The notes beneath the pieces are model-generated. The model searched no databases and was not told where the DNA came from. It saw nothing but the letters and a program-made list of their open reading frames with translations. The translations under genes were made by a program, and so were the position numbers. Shown in pieces: positions 1 to 5,195 of a DNA stretch of 6,605 nt. Origin of the DNA: an uncultured Lachnospiraceae bacterium (GTDB taxonomy: Bacteria > Bacillota > Clostridia > Lachnospirales > Lachnospiraceae); NCBI GenBank assembly GCA_910576975.1, contig CAJTJY010000040.1, positions 9,989 through 16,593 on the forward strand. Direction: 5' to 3'. Each line of letters starts with the position of its first letter. Within the stretch, counting starts at the first letter, position 1.

Positions 1-15
1 AAAAGCGCACAGAAT

Positions 16-20
16 GGAGG
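16..20 (+). promoter_or_regulatory. Ribosome binding site deciding the start of the small membrane protein
   Basis: GGAGG lies 5 bases upstream of the ATG at 26. It overlaps the alternative in-frame ATG at 14 (its G is the G of that ATG), and nothing resembling a Shine-Dalgarno sequence precedes base 14. This argues for ATG 26 as the true start. Confidence 0.75.
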
Positions 21-25
21 AAACT

Positions 26-349
26 ATGAGACGAAAGAAAAAGAATAATTATAAATTTGCGGATAAAAAGCATTCAAAGTTAGGAAAGGCGTCTGTAGGG
101 CTTGCCGTTTTGTCGTTTCTGTCAGCAATCGCAATGATCGTGCTTTCTATACAGGATAAGGGGAATAGCAGCGTATATATGGGAAGCGCAGGGGTGCTTG
201 CCTTGATTCTGACAGCGGCTTCGTTTCTTCTGGGGCTTTCGAGCCTGCGGGGAGAAGATTATAAGCTGTTTTCTGTCTTGGGAAGCGTTTGTTCTGGAAT
301 CATGCTTGCAGGCTGGGTTGCAGTTTATGTATTAGGCTTTTATTCCTAA
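26..349 (+). CDS. Small three-segment membrane protein, DUF6142-like
   Basis: The product is 107 residues from ATG 26. The N-terminus is strongly basic (residues 2-22, rich in Arg/Lys, with a FADKKHSK motif). Three hydrophobic stretches follow, at about residues 22-41, 51-72 and 81-104. By the positive-inside rule the N-terminus should be cytoplasmic and the C-terminus outside, with a short loop around residues 42-50 outside and a charged LRGEDYK loop inside. The basic KYKF-DKKHS-type start followed by three membrane spans resembles the uncharacterised DUF6142 family of Clostridia; this is recognition from memory, not a search. No catalytic motif, cleavable signal peptide or lipobox is seen. 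An in-frame ATG at 14 would add four residues (MEET) but has no ribosome binding site. The function is unknown. The gene ends 99 bases before the aminopeptidase and could be co-transcribed with it. Confidence 0.75.
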   Translation: MRRKKKNNYKFADKKHSKLGKASVGLAVLSFLSAIAMIVLSIQDKGNSSVYMGSAGVLALILTAASFLLGLSSLRGEDYKLFSVLGSVCSGIMLAGWVAVYVLGFYS

Positions 350-418
350 TGGGATGCAACAGAGTGCATGTCATTTAAGATATCAATTTTATGTCTTGGG
401 ATTTGCAGATTCATGTTT

Positions 419-427
419 TGCTATTTT
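419..427 (+). promoter_or_regulatory. Weak candidate extended -10 upstream of the aminopeptidase gene
   Basis: TGCTATTTT reads as an extended -10 element (TGn plus TATTTT) in an AT-rich gap. No good -35 sits 16-18 bases upstream; TTGGGA at 396-401 is 20 bases away, which is too far for a standard match. Transcription would start near 434, leaving only about 15 bases before the start codon. Co-transcription with the upstream gene is the alternative. Confidence 0.22.
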
Positions 428-448
428 AAATATAAATGAGGTTTTGTT

Positions 449-2551
449 ATGAGTTATCAGGAATTTTGGCAGCCGTACCGGGAAATCGTTGAAGAGAGAT
501 TTCCTTTGCTTGTAGAACGGTTGGAGCAGATACAGTCCGAAGAGACGGTAAGCCGTCCCTATTTGGCATATTTTCAGCACACGGCGTCTTTTTTAGAAAA
601 ATTATGCAGGCTGGAAGAAGAGATTTACCTGGGGGCATGGCAACAGAAGAGCCAGCAGCAATGGAAGCGCAAAAATCAGGAGCTTTACCAGGAAATTTTG
701 CCAGAGAATTATGAGAACAGTTATGGGAATCCTGCCTATGCGGCAAATCAGCTTGGGGAAGCTTATGGCAAGCTTCTTGGCTTGCTGTATGCGGATATCC
801 GTTCCCTGATTCCTTTTGCTTTTGAGGGCAGGAATTACGAGCTGACGGTCTTTGGGGAGCTGTTGGTGGAGATTTACAACTGCTTTGAGCAGCAAGAGCA
901 GCCGCAAGAGGAGGAAATCCGCAACATTATCTATTGGTTTTTCCATGATTATAGTGAAATATTTACGGAGATCAGCGTAATGTCTCAAAGCGGGCCAGAA
1001 CTAGATTTTCATGTAAGGATTATCATGGACAGTGATCTTTCTGAACTGAGTTATCTGTATCGTTATGGGCTTTATATTACGGAAAATGAGCGCAAGACGG
1101 CGGAGTTTTTAAACCATATGCCAGAGGAAGAGATTCAAGCCATGGCAGATACTTATACAGAGGGATATCGAATTGGATTTGAAGTTACTGGAAAAGACTT
1201 GTCTAGAAAAAAATATGTGGATCTTCGCTATCCAGTAGGGTTTGAGCGCATGATGCGCGCGGCAGTGAAAAATTTTCAGAAAATGGGGCTTTCTCCCGTG
1301 GTGTCTCGGGGAAATGAGCTTTCGTTATCTGGGCGGGGGCCTGGCAGCCGTTTTGTGGAAAGCACTTCGCCGAATCGTCAATATGAATACGACCACAAGT
1401 CTGACCGAGCGGCGTATCTGGACAAGGCATTAGTGGAACGGCGTCTGGAAGCGCTGCAGACGGCTTATGAAAATCGCAAGCAACGAGCTGCATGGTATGC
1501 AGGACCGGCGGTCGTGGAGACGTTTGGAGAGGACGATTTTGAGCCGAAGAATCAGCCGCTTGCCTGGCAGTTCCAGGAAAAGCAACAGAAACTGAACGTC
1601 TATTATGCAAATCAGTCGATGAAGATTACCAACGCATATATGAAAGGGGAGGAGCGCAGCTTTACGATCATCGCTTATCCGATCCCGGCAATCGGGGACA
1701 AGTTTGAAGAAATTTTTGCAAAAACGGTGCAGCTGAATACCCTGGATTATAAACAGTATCAAATGATGCAGCAGAAAATCATTGACGTGCTGGATCAGGG
1801 AAAATATGTCCATATTACGGGGAAAGATGGCAATTCCACAGACTTGACGGTGGCGCTGTGGCGCTTGAAAGATCCTCAAAAAGAAACCATTTTTGAGAAC
1901 TGCGTGGCGGACGTAAATATTCCGGTCGGCGAAGTATTTACCTCTCCAGTGCTTGCAGGGACCAATGGGCGTCTTCACGTGACCAAAGCTTACCTCAACG
2001 GATATCAGTATGTAGATTTGGAGCTTCAATTTGCCGACGGCATGATTACCGACTACGCTTGCAGCAATTTTGAGACAGAAAAAGAAAACCAGGCATTTTT
2101 GAAAGAGCATATACTAAAACATCATGACACGCTCCCCTTAGGAGAATTCGCCATTGGTACCAATACCACTGCTTATCAGATGGGGAGAGAATATGGGATC
2201 CAGGGAAAGCTTCCGATTTTGATTGCGGAGAAGACAGGGCCACATTTTGCCGTGGGAGACACCTGTTATAGCTGGGCGGAAGATGTTGCGGTATTTAATC
2301 CAGATGGCAAAGAGATTGTGGCAAGGGAGAACGAGATTTCCAGGCTTCGCAAGTCAGAACCCCAGAAAGCTTATTTTAACTGTCATACGGATATTACGAT
2401 TCCCTATGACGAACTGGACAAGATCACGGTGATCAGGCATGACGGGACAAGGGTGGATGTGATTTGTGACGGAAAATTTGTAGTTCCTGGCACAGAAGCG
2501 CTAAATCAGCCCTTGCTTGAACTTGCACATGGCAGGAAGAGCAAGTCCTGA
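449..2551 (+). CDS. Long M29-family metallo-aminopeptidase
   Basis: The product is 700 residues with no signal peptide or membrane segment, so it is probably cytosolic. The family removes N-terminal residues from peptides using a two-metal site. The C-terminal half carries the M29 (AmpS/PepS/aminopeptidase T) ligand motifs in order: NIPVGEVFTSP (Glu495), LPLGEFAIGTN (Glu566), AEKTGPHFAVGDTCY (His599 and Tyr607) and CHTDITIPYDEL (His646 and Asp648). All expected ligands are therefore present. Canonical M29 enzymes are about 410 residues with the first ligand near residue 250; here it is at 495, so there are roughly 245 extra residues ahead of it, Gln/Glu-rich and aromatic, which I do not recognise. 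A block at about 398-450 (EERSFTIIAYPIP, NTLDYKQY, QQKIIDVLDQGKYVHITGK) leads into the catalytic part. The start at ATG 449 is supported by TGAGG seven bases upstream. Substrate preference cannot be read from sequence. The gene stops 17 bases before the inverted-repeat element and is probably transcribed separately from the pur genes. Confidence 0.88.
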   Translation: MSYQEFWQPYREIVEERFPLLVERLEQIQSEETVSRPYLAYFQHTASFLEKLCRLEEEIYLGAWQQKSQQQWKRKNQELYQEILPENYENSYGNPAYAANQLGEAYGKLLGLLYADIRSLIPFAFEGRNYELTVFGELLVEIYNCFEQQEQPQEEEIRNIIYWFFHDYSEIFTEISVMSQSGPELDFHVRIIMDSDLSELSYLYRYGLYITENERKTAEFLNHMPEEEIQAMADTYTEGYRIGFEVTGKDLSRKKYVDLRYPVGFERMMRAAVKNFQKMGLSPVVSRGNELSLSGRGPGSRFVESTSPNRQYEYDHKSDRAAYLDKALVERRLEALQTAYENRKQRAAWYAGPAVVETFGEDDFEPKNQPLAWQFQEKQQKLNVYYANQSMKITNAYMKGEERSFTIIAYPIPAIGDKFEEIFAKTVQLNTLDYKQYQMMQQKIIDVLDQGKYVHITGKDGNSTDLTVALWRLKDPQKETIFENCVADVNIPVGEVFTSPVLAGTNGRLHVTKAYLNGYQYVDLELQFADGMITDYACSNFETEKENQAFLKEHILKHHDTLPLGEFAIGTNTTAYQMGREYGIQGKLPILIAEKTGPHFAVGDTCYSWAEDVAVFNPDGKEIVARENEISRLRKSEPQKAYFNCHTDITIPYDELDKITVIRHDGTRVDVICDGKFVVPGTEALNQPLLELAHGRKSKS

Positions 2552-2666
2552 TGGCTTTTGCGGCGGCGTCAAAAGAGAAAATCTTTGAGTTTTTGCACTT
2601 TGCAATTGATAGCGCCAAAAGGTCTTGCTGCCTTTGGCACCATAGACATCTTGCACAAAAAGTGCT

Positions 2667-2684
2667 TGAAAAGCTAGCTTTTCA
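2667..2684. repeat. 18-base perfect palindrome inside copy A
   Basis: TGAAAAGCTAGCTTTTCA is its own reverse complement over all 18 bases. The centre AAGCTAGCTT is identical to the centre of the palindrome at 6584-6601. The two differ only at positions 3-4 (AA versus GG) and 15-16 (TT versus CC), which keeps full pairing. Confidence 0.92.
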
Positions 2685-2705
2685 GAGCGCTTTCATGTGC
2701 AAAGT

Positions 2706-2730
2706 GTTTTCATCACTTTGTGATGGAAAC
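2706..2730 (+). other. Hairpin at the base of the right arm of copy A
   Basis: GTTTTCATCAC (2706-2716) pairs with GTGATGGAAAC (2720-2730) across a TTT loop, 11 consecutive pairs including one G-U. No thymine run follows it (the next bases are CTTTTGG), so a terminator role is not supported. Its upstream strand overlaps TGCAAAGTG (2698-2706), which could pair instead with CACTTTGCA at 2597-2605 in the left arm. Confidence 0.7.
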
Positions 2731-2778
2731 CTTTTGGCGCTATGAATTGCAAAATGCGGAAACTCAAAGAAAATCTCT

Positions 2779-2806
2779 TTGACATTTGGTGGTAATATGC
2801 TAAAAT
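2779..2806 (+). promoter_or_regulatory. Strong vegetative promoter of the purE-M-N-D operon
   Basis: A consensus TTGACA -35 box (2779-2784) lies 16 bases from a TAAAAT -10 box (2801-2806). TGC at 2798-2800 gives an extended -10. Transcription should start near 2811-2815, leaving an 80-base leader before purE. The TTGAC of the -35 coincides with the right end of inverted-repeat copy A, so the element seems to supply most of this box. I do not see a recognisable PurR operator or a purine riboswitch aptamer in the leader. Confidence 0.8.
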
Positions 2807-2844
2807 GTGTGCTGGAACTAAATACAAACTTGAGAAAAGAAACA

Positions 2845-2865
2845 ATCTGTCTGTGCGGGATAGAT
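2845..2865 (+). other. Small hairpin in the purE leader
   Basis: ATCTGTC (2845-2851) can pair with GATAGAT (2859-2865) around a 7-base loop, seven pairs including one G-U. It sits about 16 bases upstream of the purE ribosome binding site and has no adjacent U-run. A regulatory role is possible but unsupported; it may be chance. Confidence 0.3.
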
Positions 2866-2893
2866 ACGGCGGAGAGAAAAAGGAGAGTACATG

Positions 2894-3394
2894 ATGGCAA
2901 AAGTAGGAATTGTCATGGGCAGCGATTCGGACATGCCTGTGATGGCAAAGGCGGCAGATATTTTAGAAGAGCTGGGAATTGAATACGAAATGAAAATTAT
3001 CTCAGCGCACCGGGAACCAGACGTGTTTTTTGAGTATGCAAAATCGGCGGAGGAGAAAGGCTTTAAGGTGATCATTGCTGGCGCCGGAATGGCAGCCCAT
3101 CTTCCTGGCATGTGTGCGGCGATCTTTCCGATGCCAGTGATTGGCATTCCCATGCATACTACGTCTTTGGGAGGAAGGGATTCCTTGTATTCTATCGTGC
3201 AGATGCCTTCTGGGATCCCAGTCGCCACTGTGGCAATCAACGGCGGAGCCAATGCGGGTCTTTTGGCAGCCAAGATCCTTGCCACTTCCGACGACGTGGT
3301 GCTTGGAAAGCTTAAGGCATATTCTGTTAAGCTAAAGGAGCAGGTAGAAGCCAAGGATGCCAGGCTGCAGGAGACCGGATATAAAGATTACTAA
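2894..3394 (+). CDS. purE: PurE, N5-carboxyaminoimidazole ribonucleotide mutase (class I-like)
   Basis: The product is 166 residues, normal for the family. PurE acts at the carboxylation stage of de novo purine synthesis: class I enzymes convert N5-CAIR (made by PurK) to CAIR, while class II carboxylate AIR directly with CO2. Visible motifs are GSDSD at 9-13 (nucleotide phosphate binding), SAHREP at 37-42 with the conserved His39, GAGMAAHLPG at 63-72, and GGRDSLYSIVQMPSGIPVA at 93-111. SAHR rather than SAHK points to class I. Met in GAGMAAH and Arg in GRDSL replace the commoner Gly and Leu; both look lineage-typical to me. AGGAG at 2881-2885 fits either of two adjacent ATGs (2891 or 2894). 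I chose 2894 for better spacing and because the product then begins MAKVGIVMG as in relatives. It is the first gene of the pur operon. No purK is present in the window. Confidence 0.95.
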   Translation: MAKVGIVMGSDSDMPVMAKAADILEELGIEYEMKIISAHREPDVFFEYAKSAEEKGFKVIIAGAGMAAHLPGMCAAIFPMPVIGIPMHTTSLGGRDSLYSIVQMPSGIPVATVAINGGANAGLLAAKILATSDDVVLGKLKAYSVKLKEQVEAKDARLQETGYKDY

Positions 3395-3517
3395 AATTAC
3401 AAATGGATCAATGGGACTGATGTGGATGAAACTATATGCGGCTGCCACAACACCGGCTGCGAAAGCAGTAAGAAAGGGGATTGCGGGTGCGCGTCATATA
3501 GAACAGGAGGAAGAATC
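3395..3517 (+). other. Open, Cys-rich in-frame gap between purE and purM
   Basis: The purE TAA stop and the purM ATG are in the same reading frame, and the 123 bases between them contain no stop (41 sense codons). Translated, the second half holds five cysteines in 18 residues with spacing CxC-x4-C-x7-CxC. A GTG at 3422 is the only plausible internal start (32 codons before the purM ATG), but no Shine-Dalgarno sequence precedes it. Most likely this is untranslated spacer. A small Cys-rich peptide, an extended PurM or a readthrough PurE-PurM product are possible but unsupported. Confidence 0.4.
3505..3510 (+). promoter_or_regulatory. Ribosome binding site deciding the purM start
   Basis: A perfect AGGAGG lies 7 bases upstream of ATG 3518. 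It selects this ATG over the in-frame GTG at 3422, which has no ribosome binding site. Confidence 0.9.
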
Positions 3518-4543
3518 ATGGATTACAAGAATGCAGGCGTTGACATTGAAGCAGGTTATCAATCAGTGGAACTCATGAAAAAGCATGTTTTGCGCACCAT
3601 GAGGCCAGAGGTTTTGACCAATCTTGGAGGTTTTTCTGGCGCATTTTCTATGGAGAAATTTAAAAATATGGAAAAGCCGACCTTGGTCTCTGGCACAGAC
3701 GGGGTGGGAACCAAGTTAAAACTTGCTTTTTTACTGGATAAGCATGATACCATTGGAATTGACTGCGTGGCGATGTGCGTCAATGATATTGCCTGCGCAG
3801 GCGGCGAGCCGTTATTTTTCTTGGATTACATTGCCTGCGGAAAGAATTTTCCAGAAAAGATTGCGCAGATCGTAAGCGGCGTCGCAGAAGGATGTATGCA
3901 GAGCAATGCTGCATTGATCGGCGGAGAGACGGCGGAAATGCCGGGATTTTATCCAGAGGATGAATATGACCTGGCAGGCTTTGCCGTGGGCGTGGTGGAT
4001 GAGAAGGACATTATTACGGGGGCAGATCTCAAAGAAGGAGATGTGCTGATCGGCATGGCGAGCTCCGGCGTGCACTCCAACGGATTTTCCTTGGTGCGCA
4101 AAATCTTTAGAATGGATTCAGAAACGCTGCATACATATCATGAAGAACTGGGCAAGACTCTGGGCGAGGCTTTGCTTGCGCCGACGAAGATTTATGTAAA
4201 GGCTCTGCGTTCTGTCCGGGAGGCAGGCGTGCGGGTAAAAGCCTGCAGTCATATTACTGGAGGCGGTTTCTATGAAAACATACCGCGGATGCTGCCAGAT
4301 GGAAAACATGCGGTGATCAAAAAGGACAGTTATGAAGTGCCTGCCATTTTCCGTATGATGGCAAGAGAGGGGCAAGTCGAGGAAAAGATCATGTATAATA
4401 CCTACAATATGGGAATCGGCATGGTGCTGGGCGTAGATGCGGCGGATGCAGAGAAAGCGGTCGCAGCAATCGAGGCAGCAGGGGAGACAGCTTATGTGAT
4501 CGGCAGAGTGGAGGATCGAGAAAAAGGAGTGACTTTATGTTAG
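3518..4543 (+). CDS. purM: PurM, phosphoribosylformylglycinamidine cyclo-ligase (AIR synthetase)
   Basis: The product is 341 residues, the usual size. PurM uses ATP to close the imidazole ring, turning formylglycinamidine ribonucleotide (FGAM) into AIR in the cytosol. Signatures of the PurM fold are in order: N-terminal YKNAGVDIEAGY (3-14), GGFSGAF (37-43), the ATP-site GTDGVGTKL (59-67), VNDIACAGGEPLFFLDY (88-104), GGETAEMPGFY (135-145), GVHSNGFSLVR (184-194), HITGGGFYENIPRMLP (245-260) and NMGIGM (297-302). The protein appears intact with no missing motif. Starting here gives the typical family N-terminus; the in-frame upstream extension to GTG 3422 would add 32 unrelated Cys-rich residues and is rejected. 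Its last codons overlap the start of purN by 7 bases, suggesting translational coupling. Its product AIR is the input for the PurE stage. Confidence 0.97.
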   Translation: MDYKNAGVDIEAGYQSVELMKKHVLRTMRPEVLTNLGGFSGAFSMEKFKNMEKPTLVSGTDGVGTKLKLAFLLDKHDTIGIDCVAMCVNDIACAGGEPLFFLDYIACGKNFPEKIAQIVSGVAEGCMQSNAALIGGETAEMPGFYPEDEYDLAGFAVGVVDEKDIITGADLKEGDVLIGMASSGVHSNGFSLVRKIFRMDSETLHTYHEELGKTLGEALLAPTKIYVKALRSVREAGVRVKACSHITGGGFYENIPRMLPDGKHAVIKKDSYEVPAIFRMMAREGQVEEKIMYNTYNMGIGMVLGVDAADAEKAVAAIEAAGETAYVIGRVEDREKGVTLC

Positions 4544-5166
4544 ACATGATCGTCTGTGTATCTGGCGGGGGAACAAATTTGCAGGCGGTTTTGGACGCTC
4601 TTGAAGATGGAACAATTAAAAACGCCAGGATCCGGGCAGTTATCAGCAATAATGCAGGAGCTTATGCCCTGCAGCGTGCAAATGACCATGGCATTCCCGG
4701 CGTCTGCATTTCTCCGAAACAATTCAAAGACCGTGACAGCTTTAATAAGGCTTTTTTGGAAAAGGTAAATAGTTATCAGCCGGATTTGATCGTGCTTGCC
4801 GGATTTCTCGTGGTGCTGCCCAAACAGATGATTGAGGAGTACCGCAATCGGATTATCAATGTCCATCCGTCCCTGATTCCTTCTTTCTGCGGAACGGGAT
4901 ATTATGGGCTCAAGGTTCATCAGGGCGCATTGGAACGGGGCGTCAAAGTAACAGGGGCAACCGTGCATTTTGTGGACGAAGGAACGGATACTGGTCCGAT
5001 TCTCCTGCAGCAGCCAGTGATGGTCAAAGATGGAGACACGCCAGAAAAACTGCAACAGCGCGTGATGGAAGAAGCGGAATGGAAGATACTGCCCCTTGCA
5101 ATTAATCTGATAGCCAGCGGCAGGGTGAAAGTCGTGGATGGCAAAGCAGTTATTTCGAGACAGTGA
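4537..5166 (+). CDS. purN: PurN, phosphoribosylglycinamide formyltransferase
   Basis: The product is 209 residues, typical for PurN. It transfers a formyl group from 10-formyltetrahydrofolate to GAR, giving FGAR. The N-terminal phosphate-binding loop reads SGGGTNLQA (9-17). The catalytic region is INVHPSLIPSF (107-117), with Asn108 and His110 matching the catalytic Asn-His pair of the family. VDEGTDTGPI (146-155) supplies Asp151, the third catalytic residue. VLAGFLVVLP (86-95) is the folate-side core segment. GGAG at 4526-4529 is 7 bases before ATG 4537, inside the end of purM. ATG 4546, giving a start at MIVCVSGGG, is an alternative with poorer spacing. The gene starts 7 bases inside purM and ends 29 bases before purD. 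It makes the substrate used by the FGAM synthase (PurL/Q/S), which is not in this window. Confidence 0.96.
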   Translation: MLDMIVCVSGGGTNLQAVLDALEDGTIKNARIRAVISNNAGAYALQRANDHGIPGVCISPKQFKDRDSFNKAFLEKVNSYQPDLIVLAGFLVVLPKQMIEEYRNRIINVHPSLIPSFCGTGYYGLKVHQGALERGVKVTGATVHFVDEGTDTGPILLQQPVMVKDGDTPEKLQQRVMEEAEWKILPLAINLIASGRVKVVDGKAVISRQ

Positions 5167-5183
5167 GAAACGGCGACGGAGAA

Positions 5184-5190
5184 AAGGAGG
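5184..5190 (+). promoter_or_regulatory. Ribosome binding site deciding the purD start
   Basis: AAGGAGG lies 5 bases upstream of ATG 5196. It rules against the in-frame GTG at 5163, which overlaps the purN stop and would add 11 charged residues before the conserved MKILIVGSGGREHA start. Confidence 0.9.
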
Positions 5191-5195
5191 ACGAG

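Larger units (their letters stand above)
2568..2783. repeat. 216-bp structured inverted-repeat element, copy A
   Basis: The outer arms 2572-2622 and 2730-2780 are inverted copies of 51 bases matching at 44 positions. Two of the seven mismatches would be G-U pairs in RNA. Allowing one bulged A at 2571, GTC (2568-2570) pairs with GAC (2781-2783), extending the arms. The stem encloses four further hairpins: 2622-2647 (GTCT...AGAC with a TGCC/GGCA top), 2653-2665 (GCAC/GTGC), the palindrome 2667-2684, and 2706-2730 (11 pairs around a TTT loop). The core matches a second copy at 6535-6605. Short reading frames cross it on both strands, but both arms give near-identical peptides (FEF.HFAI.SAKR), as expected from a palindrome rather than from genes. 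No transposase and no clear target-site duplication is visible. There is no U-run after the right arm, so it is not a classical terminator, though it may attenuate transcription leaving the aminopeptidase gene. Best read as a miniature inverted-repeat or structured dispersed repeat. Confidence 0.85.

Noticed and set aside
353..370. ATGCA/TGCAT inverted repeat after the small membrane protein gene as a terminator
   Set aside because: The stem is only five pairs and no run of thymines follows.
1430..2110. A 226-codon minus-strand reading frame inside the aminopeptidase gene
   Set aside because: It is antisense to a clearly conserved coding sequence, rich in Cys, His, Phe and Ile in a composition typical of a shadow frame, and shows no recognisable domain.
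2551..2745. A 64-codon + strand reading frame starting at the ATG overlapping the aminopeptidase stop (TGATG)
   Set aside because: It lies almost wholly in the inverted repeat, no good ribosome binding site fits it, and the opposite-strand frame across the other arm gives nearly the same peptide (FEF.HFAI.SAKR), which a palindrome produces by itself.
2590..2760. CRISPR array or phage attachment site suggested by repeated TGCAC/CACTTTG words
   Set aside because: The words are inverted parts of hairpins, not regularly spaced direct repeats with spacers, and no cas, integrase or tRNA gene is present.
2807..2893. Purine riboswitch or PurR operator in the purE leader
   Set aside because: The leader is only about 80 bases, too short for an aptamer plus expression platform, and I see neither the conserved purine-aptamer core nor a convincing pair of PurR boxes.
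3422..3517. N-terminal extension of PurM to GTG 3422
   Set aside because: A perfect AGGAGG seven bases before ATG 3518 and the family-typical N-terminus at that ATG make the shorter protein much more likely.
3357..3578. A 73-codon + strand reading frame spanning the end of purE and the start of purM
   Set aside because: It overlaps both conserved genes in another frame, lacks a ribosome binding site at its start and shows no family features.
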